DNA of 64,000 nt, taken from Streptomyces sp. NBC_00078 (GTDB lineage Bacteria > Actinomycetota > Actinomycetes > Streptomycetales > Streptomycetaceae). Below, in pieces: positions 8,339-15,886 of this stretch; within the stretch, counting starts at the first letter, position 1; every line of letters begins with the position of its first letter. The translations under genes were made by a program, and so were the position numbers. Below the pieces are notes generated by a model. It searched no databases. It had not been told where the DNA came from and saw only the letters and a list, made by a program, of their open reading frames with translations. The DNA lies in NCBI RefSeq assembly GCF_026343335.1, contig NZ_JAPELX010000001.1, positions 7,378,001 to 7,442,000 of the forward strand, given 5' to 3'.

Positions 8339-10024
8339 TCAGGTCAGTAGGTCGATCGCGTCGATCGACGTGCCCGCGCTGAGGAAGGACGCCGATCCCG
8401 AGCCGCTCGCCACGTAGATCTTCAGCGTGTTGTAGGCGCTGGTGTCCGTCAGCCAGGCGGACGCCGGCACGCTGTAGGTGAACGTGTGGTTGTTGCCCCG
8501 GTACGAGCCCACGGTCAGCGAGCGGGTGCTGGGCTGGGAGGGCGGAGAGGGGACGGCGGACGTCCAGTTGCCGTTGACGACGACCTGTGGGCGGCCGTTG
8601 GCGTAGGCCGTCGTCACACCGATGCGCAGGGTGTGAGCGGCGGCGGCCTGGGCGGCCGTCAGCTTGAAGTAGACGATGATGCCGCTGTTGACGTCCTTCC
8701 ACAGATAGCAGGGGAAGGCCGAGGTCTCGGAGCCGCTGCCGATCACGACGTTGCCGGTCCAGGGCGCGGCCCGGCTGTCGGACGGATGCGCGTACGTCAT
8801 CAGGTCCGCGTTCTTGAACCCGCTCGGCGAGCCGTTCCAGTCGCCGATCCGCCAGATCGCGCTCGCGTTGCCGGGGTCGTTGGAGGACGGGATCGCGAGG
8901 GTGTTGACGGTGGTCGTGGCGCCCGCGGTGACCGTCACCGAGCTTGTGTGGACGGCGAGTTCACCCTTGAAGACGGTGAGCGTGTACGTCCCCGGCAGGA
9001 CGCCCGCGACGGAGAAGTAACCGTCCGAGGAGCGGGCCGAACCCCAGTACTGCGCGGCCGGGTTGGCGAGCCCGACGGTGTACGGGAACGCCGTGTCGCG
9101 CCCGGTGATCCCGACGCCCGCGACCTTGCCGCGACCGCTCGCCGCGACATATCCGGAGATACCGAGCGAGTCCGCCCAGGAGGTCGCGAGGTTCGCGTGG
9201 TACAGGGACGAGGAGGGCGCGCCGCCGTCCGTGAAGGCGATGACGTAGGGGCCCTGGAGGCCGAAGCGCTGGGCTTCCGTCTGGTTCTCGCCGTAGTACA
9301 GGATCTCGTACAGGCCGCCGCCGTCGGCGCTCTGGTGGCGCAGCAGCGAGCGGTAGAAGGGGCCGCCGGAGGCCTTCTCGTGGTTGGAGCGGACCATGTA
9401 GAGCCCGACGCTCCCCGTGCTCCAGCCGATGTAGTCGTAGTCGCAGACCCGCAGTTTCGAGTAGTGCTTCGAGCGGGTCTGTCCGTCGGACTTCTCGAAC
9501 ACGTCCGAGGCTTCGACGGTGGTCGGCGCGTAGGTGTACGAGTCGGGCTGGTCGTTGAGGAACAGGCCCGCCCTGACGCGCACGATGTAGCGGGTCGCGC
9601 TGACCGAGGCGTCCGCCTTGTTGGTCCACAGGTAGACGTTGTTCTCGCCGCTGCGGGCCGCGTAGTAGTGCCGAAGTGTGCCGTGGGTGACGGAGATCAG
9701 GATCGTGGAACCGGACTGCTTGACGGTCACCGTGGAGGTGCCGAGGCCGGATTCGATGTGCGAGTTCTTGCCGCCGTAGCCCTGGTACTCCTTGCCCCTG
9801 TAGACCAGCGAGGTCAGGTCGCCGTTGGTCTTGCTGACCTTGAAGACCAGGCTCGCGCCGGTGTCGACGACATAGTTCGAGCCGTCGTCGCTCCAGCCGA
9901 AGCCCGCGGCGGCAGCGGCGCCGGCGAGCGGCCCGGCGAGGGCCGCCGCGGCCGTCCCTGCGGCGGCAGCGGAACCGAGGACGAAGGTGCGGCGGCCGAC
10001 CGGTCTGTTCGCGGGTTCGGACAT
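8339..10024 (-). CDS. rhamnogalacturonan lyase, PL4 family
   Basis: A 561-residue secreted enzyme with a Tat signal (GRRTFVLGSAAAAGTAAAALAG). The order of parts is that of PL4 rhamnogalacturonan endolyases: an N-terminal beta-sandwich catalytic domain (about 40-290) with the family-like KHYSKLRVCDYDYIGW segment, a middle fibronectin-like domain (about 310-385, FSVAGVLPGTYTLTVFKGE), and a C-terminal jelly-roll CBM-like domain (about 390-560, IWRIGDWNGSPSGFKNAD). It should cleave the rhamnose-galacturonate backbone of rhamnogalacturonan-I by beta-elimination outside the cell. It is divergent from the CE12 esterase that removes acetyl groups from the same polymer. Confidence 0.88.
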   Translation of the reverse strand: MSEPANRPVGRRTFVLGSAAAAGTAAAALAGPLAGAAAAAGFGWSDDGSNYVVDTGASLVFKVSKTNGDLTSLVYRGKEYQGYGGKNSHIESGLGTSTVTVKQSGSTILISVTHGTLRHYYAARSGENNVYLWTNKADASVSATRYIVRVRAGLFLNDQPDSYTYAPTTVEASDVFEKSDGQTRSKHYSKLRVCDYDYIGWSTGSVGLYMVRSNHEKASGGPFYRSLLRHQSADGGGLYEILYYGENQTEAQRFGLQGPYVIAFTDGGAPSSSLYHANLATSWADSLGISGYVAASGRGKVAGVGITGRDTAFPYTVGLANPAAQYWGSARSSDGYFSVAGVLPGTYTLTVFKGELAVHTSSVTVTAGATTTVNTLAIPSSNDPGNASAIWRIGDWNGSPSGFKNADLMTYAHPSDSRAAPWTGNVVIGSGSETSAFPCYLWKDVNSGIIVYFKLTAAQAAAAHTLRIGVTTAYANGRPQVVVNGNWTSAVPSPPSQPSTRSLTVGSYRGNNHTFTYSVPASAWLTDTSAYNTLKIYVASGSGSASFLSAGTSIDAIDLLT

Positions 10025-10091
10025 GGGGGTGCCTCCTTCGGAAACCGTGCGGGGGAGGTGCGAGTGGTTGAGAGAGTGACAGTTGAATCGA

Positions 10092-10109
10092 TTTCGCGAA
10101 AGGGCTTTC
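10092..10109. promoter_or_regulatory. overlapping palindromes (TTTCGCGAAA and GAAAGGGCTTTC)
   Basis: TTTCGCGAAA is a perfect 10-base palindrome; GAAAGGGCTTTC overlaps it and, within the wider arms GCGAAAG/CTTTCGC (10096-10111), forms a second inverted repeat. They lie in the 206-base divergent promoter of the PL4 and CE12 genes. The 12-mer GAAAGGGCTTTC recurs exactly at 17304-17315. Confidence 0.5.
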
Positions 10110-10153
10110 GCATGCTCCAGAGCGGCAATCTTGTGAAATCGGTTCGAGGTCTA

Positions 10154-10165
10154 GAAAGCGCTTCC
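10154..10165. promoter_or_regulatory. LacI-type operator-like palindrome
   Basis: GAAAGCGCTTCC contains the perfect 8-mer palindrome AAGCGCTT and lies about 65 bases before the CE12 start, in the same divergent region as the previous palindrome. The core is shared with the site at 5666-5677. Confidence 0.5.
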
Positions 10166-10230
10166 ATGACCAGGTACGGTCCCTGCCGCCAGGCCTTGTC
10201 GTCAGGTGGCTTCCTCGGAGGGATTCGCGA

Positions 10231-11274
10231 ATGAGACGTTTCAAGCTCGCCGTGCCGGCTGTGCTGGCACTGGGCGCCGCCCTGACCGCGGTGCCGGCCC
10301 AGGCGCACGAGGGACAACGGCCCCCCGGCCTGGAGAACTGCACCGCCACCGCCTGTCACTTCGACGTCTCGCCCGGCACGTACGACGTGCGGGTGCTGCT
10401 CGGCGGCGAGGCGGCATCGAGCACTGCCCTCAGCGGCGAGACCCGGCGCTCCCTACTGCCCGAAACACCCGCAGCGGCCGGCGCGAGGGTCGCCCGCGGC
10501 TTCACCGTGAACGTCCGTACGCCGGAGGGTGAGCCGACGGGGGCGGACGGAACTCCCGGCCTGGACCTCGTGGTCGGTGGCTCGGCCCCGGCGCTCGCGG
10601 ACATCCGCGTCACGCCCGCCCGGCACGCCCGCCAGATCTTCCTGGTCGGCGACTCCACGGTCTGCGACCAGCCAGGCGACCCGTACTCCGGCTGGGGCCA
10701 GCAGCTGCCGCAATTTCTCCGCAGGGGTGTTTCCGTCGCCAACTATGGGGACTCGGGGGAGAGTACGGTGACCTATCTGCAGAACCCGCAGCTCTGGGGC
10801 ACGGTCCAGCCGTTGATCCGCCCCGGCGATCTGGTCCTGGTCCAGCTCGCGCACAATGACAAGACCACCGACGGGGCGACGTACCGCGCCAATGTGGAGG
10901 CACTGGTGGCGGGTATACGGGAGAAGGGCGGACGGCCGGTGCTGGTGACTCCCATCGTGCGGCGCTGGTTCAACTCCGACGGAACCCTGAACAACGACAC
11001 CGCACTGCTGGTCAACAGTCTCGGTGTGGACCATCCTGCTGTCATCCGCTCGGTCGCGGCGGCGCGGCACGTGCCGTTGATCGACCTGACGGCGAAGACG
11101 AAGGCACTGGTGGAGTCCCTGGGCGTCGAGGGCTCCAAGGCGATCTATCTCTACAACGAGAAGAAGGACAACACCCACACCTCCGTCCACGGTGCCACGG
11201 TGTACGCGGGACTTGTCCGCGACGCACTTGTCGCCCAGCATCTGGTGCCGAAGGGCCTGGTGCGGGTGGGATGA
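10231..11274 (+). CDS. rhamnogalacturonan acetylesterase, CE12 family
   Basis: A 347-residue secreted SGNH-fold esterase with a Sec signal peptide ending near AQA (about residue 25). About 100 residues of N-terminal beta-rich module precede the catalytic domain. SGNH blocks are clear: Ser142 in LVGDSTV, the Gly block in NYGDSGES (171-178), Asn209 in QLAHND, and the Asp313/His316 pair in DNTHTSVHGA. This matches CE12 rhamnogalacturonan acetylesterases, which remove acetyl esters from galacturonate and let the PL4 lyase act. ATG with GGAGGG upstream. A hairpin separates it from the downstream DUF2264 gene. Confidence 0.88.
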   Translation: MRRFKLAVPAVLALGAALTAVPAQAHEGQRPPGLENCTATACHFDVSPGTYDVRVLLGGEAASSTALSGETRRSLLPETPAAAGARVARGFTVNVRTPEGEPTGADGTPGLDLVVGGSAPALADIRVTPARHARQIFLVGDSTVCDQPGDPYSGWGQQLPQFLRRGVSVANYGDSGESTVTYLQNPQLWGTVQPLIRPGDLVLVQLAHNDKTTDGATYRANVEALVAGIREKGGRPVLVTPIVRRWFNSDGTLNNDTALLVNSLGVDHPAVIRSVAAARHVPLIDLTAKTKALVESLGVEGSKAIYLYNEKKDNTHTSVHGATVYAGLVRDALVAQHLVPKGLVRVG

Positions 11275-11277
11275 ACC

Positions 11278-11313
11278 CCTGGGGCGTTCCGACCGGAACC
11301 GGGGCGCCCCAGG
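11278..11313 (+). terminator. intergenic hairpin between CE12 and DUF2264 genes
   Basis: CCTGGGGCG pairs with CGCCCCAGG, with an inner TTCC/GGAA stem and a GACC loop; the 3' arm is preceded by an unpaired CCGGGG. There is no U-tract. It may be a terminator, attenuator or processing site inside a two-gene transcript. Confidence 0.4.
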
Positions 11314-11396
11314 TCCCACCCTCCGTCTCGTACGCCGTGAGCCCCTGTTGGGCTGAACCCGTACGTCCTGAAGCCGTACGCCGTGAAAGAGAGCCG

Positions 11397-13130
11397 ATGC
11401 ACCTGCCCACCGACGACCGCGCCCTCAGTCCGCGCACCGGTTACACCCGCGCCCACTGGGAGGCCGCCGCCGACGCCCTGCTCGCCGCGGTGGAGCCGTA
11501 TGCGGCCGAGGGCGGCGCGCTGTACCACCTCCCCGGCGACCGCCCGAGCCGGTCCGGCCGGCTCTCCGACGGTCTGGAGGGCTACGCCCGTACGCTGCTC
11601 GCCGCGGCCTTCCGCCGGGACGAGACGGCGCTGCAGCGGTACGCCGAGGGGCTCGCGGCCGGGGTCGCGGGCGTCTGGCCCCGGATCGAGGACCGCAGCC
11701 AGCCCCTGGTCGAGGCGGCGTCGATCGCCCTCGCGCTGCGGCTGACGCGCCCGCTGCTGTGGGACCGGCTGGACGACGGTGTACGACAGCGGGCGGCCGC
11801 CTGGCTGGGCGACGCGCTGACCGCCGAAGCCTGGCCCTGCAACTGGGAGTTGTTCCCCGTCACCGTGGGCGGCTTCCTCCAGGAGATCGGCCACGAGCCC
11901 GAAGCGTCCCGCAAGGCGGTCGACCGAGGCCTGGAGCGCATCGAGGAGTGGTACGTCGGGGAGGGCTGGTACACCGACGGCGACGGCCGCAAGTTCGACT
12001 ACTACAACGGCTGGGCCATGCACCTCTATCCGGTGCTGCACGCGTGGCTGGCGGACGACTCCCGGCTGCTGGACCTCTACGGCGGCCGGCTCTCCCGCCA
12101 CCTGGAGGACTACGCCCGCCTGTTCGGCGGCGACGGCGCCCCCATGCACCAGGGCCGCAGCCTCACCTACCGGTTCGCGACGACCGTCCCGCTGTGGCTG
12201 GGTGCGCTGACGGGACACACGCCGCTGCCGCCGGGGGAGACACGCAGGCTGGCCTCCGGCGCGCTGAAGTACTTCCTGGACCATGGCGCGGTGGACTCCC
12301 GCGGCCTGCTGACGCTCGGCTGGCACGGCCCCGACTCCGCGGTGCTGCAAGGCTATTCGGGTCCCGCCTCCCCGTACTGGGCGAGCAAGGGCTTCCTCGG
12401 CCTGCTCCTGCCGCCGGACCACCCGGTGTGGACGGCCGCCGAGGAGCCGGGCCCTGCGGAGCGCGCCGACGCACTCACGGCGATCTCCGCCCCCAACTGG
12501 CTGCTCCAGTCCACGAGTTCGGACGGTGTCGTCCGCCTCCACAACCACGGCAGCGAGGACGTCCGCTACGACCCGTACTACACGCGCCTCGCCTACTCGA
12601 CGGTGACGGAGCCCTCCTCGTCGTACGACAACAGCGTGATCGTCGGCGACGATCCGAGCCGCACGGACATCGAGCCGCTGGGCGTCGGCGAGGGCTGGGT
12701 GGCGTCCCGGCACACGGCGGGCGGGGGAGCGCGGGTGACCAGTGTCGTGCTCGCACGCGGGGCCGTGGAGGTGCGGGCCCATCTGGTGGCGGGCGCGGAG
12801 CCCGGGACGCCGGTACGGGTGACGGGATGGGCGACGGGGGTCCCACCGGCCGAGCGGATCCGAGCACGAGGGAGAGACGGCGTACGGGCCGAACTCCTGC
12901 CCGCCGTAGGCCTTTCCGACGCGCTCACCGGTGTCACCGGCGAGGGGGGCACCTTCTTCGTCGCGCTGGCCCGGCTGACCGGGGAGCCGGAGCCGATGCC
13001 GCTGGCCGAGACGGTGAGCGTACGGGCCGACGGGGAACGGGAGTTGACCGTGCGCTGGAGCGACGGGCCCGAGGTGCGGGTCCGTTGGGACGACTCCGGA
13101 GTGGAAGTCGCCCCGCCGGACCGGCGCTGA
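11397..13130 (+). CDS. DUF2264 protein, probable GH154-type glycoside hydrolase
   Basis: A 577-residue protein without a signal peptide, so it probably acts on oligosaccharides in the cytoplasm. It has the (alpha/alpha)-barrel character of DUF2264 (PF10022): NWELFPVTVGGFLQEIG, FDYYNGWAMHLYP and GAPMHQGRSLTYRF are family-type aromatic/acidic clusters near residues 155-260, followed by a beta-rich C-terminal half. A DUF2264 protein is the founder of CAZy GH154, a beta-glucuronidase acting on arabinogalactan side chains, which suits the neighbours. The ATG of MHLPTDDRALS is chosen over the longer frame because GAAAGAGAG precedes it. Substrate is inferred. Confidence 0.75.
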   Translation: MHLPTDDRALSPRTGYTRAHWEAAADALLAAVEPYAAEGGALYHLPGDRPSRSGRLSDGLEGYARTLLAAAFRRDETALQRYAEGLAAGVAGVWPRIEDRSQPLVEAASIALALRLTRPLLWDRLDDGVRQRAAAWLGDALTAEAWPCNWELFPVTVGGFLQEIGHEPEASRKAVDRGLERIEEWYVGEGWYTDGDGRKFDYYNGWAMHLYPVLHAWLADDSRLLDLYGGRLSRHLEDYARLFGGDGAPMHQGRSLTYRFATTVPLWLGALTGHTPLPPGETRRLASGALKYFLDHGAVDSRGLLTLGWHGPDSAVLQGYSGPASPYWASKGFLGLLLPPDHPVWTAAEEPGPAERADALTAISAPNWLLQSTSSDGVVRLHNHGSEDVRYDPYYTRLAYSTVTEPSSSYDNSVIVGDDPSRTDIEPLGVGEGWVASRHTAGGGARVTSVVLARGAVEVRAHLVAGAEPGTPVRVTGWATGVPPAERIRARGRDGVRAELLPAVGLSDALTGVTGEGGTFFVALARLTGEPEPMPLAETVSVRADGERELTVRWSDGPEVRVRWDDSGVEVAPPDRR

Positions 13131-13148
13131 CCCGACGTCCCTCACGGA

Positions 13149-13172
13149 GCGCCCCCAGGTCACTGGGGGCGC
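13149..13172 (+). terminator. terminator after the DUF2264 gene
   Basis: A perfect 10-base stem, GCGCCCCCAG and CTGGGGGCGC, with a GTCA loop lies 19 bases after the stop codon. Confidence 0.7.
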
Positions 13173-13292
13173 GCCTCCAGCGAGGGCACAGGGGGCAGAC
13201 GAAGGCTCGGACGTCCCTCGCCTTTTCAGTCGTTCGAGTGCCTTGATATCTGTAAATTTGACCCATTGCCCAGGACACGGTGTCCTGCGTGC

Positions 13293-13490
13293 ATGACTAG
13301 GAACACGAGTGCCAGCGGTGCCACCTCCGACCGCGGCAGTAGCTACGAACTCCGCTTTGGTGAGGCGTGCTTGCGCCTGGAAAACGTTTCCGAACGCGTC
13401 CAGCTGGTGATCACTGCAACGCTCTGCGTCGCCGTCCTAGGGGCTCTGTCCATCGGGGTCCTGACGATGCTGGGAAAGACCGGCCCGTGA
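13293..13490 (+). CDS. small single-pass membrane protein, unknown
   Basis: A 65-residue frame with Streptomyces-like codon use. Residues 1-20 are polar and Ser/Thr-rich; an amphipathic stretch (LRLENVSERVQL) leads into one hydrophobic helix (VITATLCVAVLGALSIGVLTML). I do not recognise a family. GTG starts upstream are possible. The coding sequence contains GGAAAACGTTTCC at 13379-13391, a palindrome of LacI/CcpA operator shape, so either an intragenic operator lies here or the frame is fortuitous. Confidence 0.4.
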   Translation: MTRNTSASGATSDRGSSYELRFGEACLRLENVSERVQLVITATLCVAVLGALSIGVLTMLGKTGP

Positions 13491-13799
13491 CCGTCGCGGG
13501 GCGTCGGCCAGACACGGCCACGCCCGTCCCTGCCCCGCTGGCCCCGGCGACCAGATATCTGGCGGCCTCTGGGCCGATCGAGCCGGGCAGTACCCCGAAC
13601 AGGAACTGGAACACCGCGTACCCGGCTGCCGCACATCCGAGGCTGCCCAGCCGACGGCGAACCGTGCGGTCTCGCTCGCCCCGCCGGCCGGCACCGGCGG
13701 CTCGCCGTCGGATCTCAAGGGACCGCGTCCCAGCTGCTGTTGAGACAAGACGGCGCCCCCTCCCCCGAGGCGGCACGTGACTTCCGCGAAGATTCCAGT
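13491..13799. other. gene-poor stretch with a possible decayed minus-strand membrane ORF
   Basis: No complete gene is convincing here. On the minus strand a frame from about 13790 to 13500 reads RLGSLGCAAAGYAVFQFLFG, a plausible membrane helix, and continues into LVAGASGAGTGVAVSG, but it has no good start and runs on antisense into the small membrane gene. It could be a short membrane protein or debris. Confidence 0.3.
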
Positions 13800-14615
13800 C
13801 TAAGTAGTCAACGGGGCATGTGAGCCGTCGTCCGGAACCAGTGTCTTCGCAAGCAGCTCGGCGAATGCCACGGGATGCTCGGCCACGCCGACATGCCCGC
13901 CGGGGAACTCGACGAAGCGGGCGCCGGTCCGCTCGGCGAGGAGCCGCGCGGTGCGGTCCAGGAGTTGGCCGCGGGATTCGGAGCCGGCGGCGAGGGTGAG
14001 ACGGGCGGAGGATCCCGCCAGTGCGGTGAGGTCGGGCGCGTACGAGGTGAACTGCCGCAGGACGTGGGCGAGGAAAAGCGCCATGGGGCTCGCCAACTCC
14101 CTCTCGCGTGGGAGAGGTTGGGGCTCGGCGCACTGCTCCGGCTCCCGCCCGGCCAGCCCGGCGCCCAGCCGTGCCCCGCCGGCCTGCAGTCCGGCGGTGC
14201 GATAGGTGTCGTACACCTCGCGGAACATGGCCTGCTGACGCGCCCCGTCCGGCAGTACGCCCACGCACGGCGGCTCGTGCGCGACGACGTGCAGCAGCCG
14301 CCCGGGGTGCCGGGTGAGCAGATCGAGGACGGCGATACCGCCGGAGCTGGTCCCGAGGGCGTATGCGGACTCGCCCTGGGGAAGGACCTCGTCCAGCACC
14401 AGACGCGCCCCGTCGCTCCACGCCTCCACCCGCTGGTCGCCGACGGGTTCGCCGAGCCGCCCGTGCGCGAGCCCGAGGGGGTCGTAGGTCACGACGGTGA
14501 ACCGGTCGACGAGCGCCTCGGTCATCCGGTCGAGCCCCATGGGATGACCGGCACCACCGGGGACGACGAGGAGTACGGGCCCCGTGCCGCTGACGTCGTA
14601 ATGCAGTTCAGTCAT
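13800..14615 (-). CDS. alpha/beta-hydrolase
   Basis: A 271-residue cytoplasmic alpha/beta-hydrolase. The oxyanion-hole region LLVVPGGAG is near residue 17, the nucleophile elbow GTSSGG near 88-93, and the catalytic His in PGGHVGVAEHP near 242. No signal peptide is present. Its ATG overlaps the stop of the upstream TetR gene by 8 bases, so the two are translationally coupled and the TetR protein probably senses a substrate of this enzyme. Such TetR-hydrolase pairs are common in Streptomyces; the substrate is unknown. Confidence 0.85.
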   Translation of the reverse strand: MTELHYDVSGTGPVLLVVPGGAGHPMGLDRMTEALVDRFTVVTYDPLGLAHGRLGEPVGDQRVEAWSDGARLVLDEVLPQGESAYALGTSSGGIAVLDLLTRHPGRLLHVVAHEPPCVGVLPDGARQQAMFREVYDTYRTAGLQAGGARLGAGLAGREPEQCAEPQPLPRERELASPMALFLAHVLRQFTSYAPDLTALAGSSARLTLAAGSESRGQLLDRTARLLAERTGARFVEFPGGHVGVAEHPVAFAELLAKTLVPDDGSHAPLTT

Positions 14616-15195
14616 CGCTGTGCTTCTCCTCGCGGGGCCAGTGTTCGAGTGTCACGTGCAGGGCGTCGACGGCCTTGTCCCAGGACTTCCGCACGTCGCG
14701 CGGGGCGCCGAAGCCACCGGTCGCCTCCAGGGCGCAGTAGCCGTGGAAGGTGCTGCGCAACAGGCGTACCGCGTCGGTGAGGTCGGGTTCTTCGAGGCCG
14801 TAGGCGCGGAGCATGCCGTAGGTGATCTCGGCGGTGCGCCGAAAGACGGGGGAGTCGACGACCAGGGACTGGTCGATACGGATCTGGGTCGCGGCATACC
14901 GTCCCGGCCGCTCCAGCGCGAACTCACGGTAAGCGCCGGCGAACGCGGCGAGCGCCTCCTTGCCCGCCCGTCCCGCCACCGCGGCGGCGATCCGGTCGAT
15001 CATCTCGGCACCGGCGAGGAGCGCCATGCGGGTGCGCAGATCCTGCAGGTTCTTGACGTGCGAGTACAGGCTCGCGTCCTTGACCCCGAAGCTGCGGGCC
15101 AGGGCGGAGAGAGTGACGTTCTCGAAGCCCACCTCGTCCGCGAGGTCGGCGGCGGCCGCGGTGATGAGATCTGGGGTGAGACCGGCTCTGACCAT
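14608..15195 (-). CDS. TetR-family transcriptional regulator
   Basis: A 195-residue regulator. The N-terminal helix-turn-helix is clear (ITAAAADLADEVGFENVTLS then ARSFGVKDASLYSHVKN, residues 8-48) and the C-terminal half has the TetR_C_33/WHG-type pattern ending near the Trp-rich KSWDKAVDALHVTLEHW. ATG at MVRAGLTPDLI is preferred to an upstream in-frame ATG because the shorter N-terminus fits the family. It precedes and overlaps the alpha/beta-hydrolase gene and is divergent from a kinase gene; an inverted repeat in the divergent gap is the likely autoregulatory operator. Confidence 0.85.
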   Translation of the reverse strand: MVRAGLTPDLITAAAADLADEVGFENVTLSALARSFGVKDASLYSHVKNLQDLRTRMALLAGAEMIDRIAAAVAGRAGKEALAAFAGAYREFALERPGRYAATQIRIDQSLVVDSPVFRRTAEITYGMLRAYGLEEPDLTDAVRLLRSTFHGYCALEATGGFGAPRDVRKSWDKAVDALHVTLEHWPREEKHSDD

Positions 15196-15222
15196 GTGGG
15201 CGACCTTCCGACGGCAGAACAA

Positions 15223-15237
15223 CCTAGGGCCTCTAGG
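15223..15237. promoter_or_regulatory. candidate TetR operator (CCTAG-N5-CTAGG)
   Basis: CCTAGGGCCTCTAGG lies 28 bases before the TetR start in the 95-base divergent gap. A further half-site, CCCTAG, follows at 15243-15248. The position and symmetry suit autorepression. Confidence 0.5.
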
Positions 15238-15290
15238 TACCACCCTAGCCTGTGCAGGAAGTCGTGGATGGCCGATAACGTGACCGGGTG

Positions 15291-15821
15291 ATGACGGGCA
15301 CCGAAGAGACCAGGCTGGTCGTCCTGCGCGGAAACAGCGCCTCGGGAAAGTCGTCGGTCGCGGCCGGCATCCGTGACCGGTTCGGGAGAGGACTGGCGCT
15401 GGTCGGTCAGGACAACCTGCGCCGCCTCGTCCTGCGGGAACGAGACCGGCCCGGAGCGGCGAACATCGGTCTGATCGACACCGTCGCGCGGTACGCCCTC
15501 GACGCCGGTTACCACGTCGTGGTCGAGGGCATTCTCTACGCCGACCACTACGGCGACATGCTCGCGCGCCTGCGCGCCGACCATCGTGGGGTGACGTCCG
15601 GCTACTACCTGGACGTCCCGCTGGAGGAGACCTTCGCCCGCCATGCCACCAAGCCTCTGGCGAATGAAGTCGGGGAGGCGGAGCTGCGCTCCTGGTATCG
15701 GCCGCTCGATCTGCTGCCGGGCGGCGCCGAGACCGTGATCGATGCCGACAGCGCCCTGGCCGAGACCGTCGACCGCATCATGCGGACCGCGGGGCTGGTC
15801 GGTCCGCCCGCCGTCGAGTGA
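15291..15821 (+). CDS. P-loop kinase of the AAA_33/zeta-toxin-like type
   Basis: A 176-residue cytoplasmic nucleotide-binding protein. The Walker A motif GNSASGKSS is at the N-terminus (about 13-21), QDNLRR follows near 42, and VVVEGILYADHY near 82 resembles the second acidic strand of small-molecule kinases and chloramphenicol phosphotransferase/zeta-toxin-like enzymes. The substrate is unknown. An in-frame GTG lies directly before the ATG, so either may be used. It is divergent from the TetR gene and ends against a shared hairpin with the following convergent gene. Confidence 0.75.
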   Translation: MTGTEETRLVVLRGNSASGKSSVAAGIRDRFGRGLALVGQDNLRRLVLRERDRPGAANIGLIDTVARYALDAGYHVVVEGILYADHYGDMLARLRADHRGVTSGYYLDVPLEETFARHATKPLANEVGEAELRSWYRPLDLLPGGAETVIDADSALAETVDRIMRTAGLVGPPAVE

Positions 15822-15827
15822 CGGGCA

Positions 15828-15875
15828 GGGACCTCCGCCCGGCCTCGACGTACAAGACCCTCGGACGGAGGTCCC
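15828..15875. terminator. bidirectional terminator
   Basis: GGGACCTCCG pairs with CGGAGGTCCC between the convergent kinase and phosphatase-fold genes. Confidence 0.6.
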
Positions 15876-15886
15876 CCTGTGGTGCC

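Noticed and set aside
13411..14421. 336-codon minus-strand frame over the alpha/beta-hydrolase gene
   Set aside because: Most of it is antisense-frame noise against the hydrolase; only a 20-residue hydrophobic stretch outside the hydrolase looked plausible and is recorded as uncertain.
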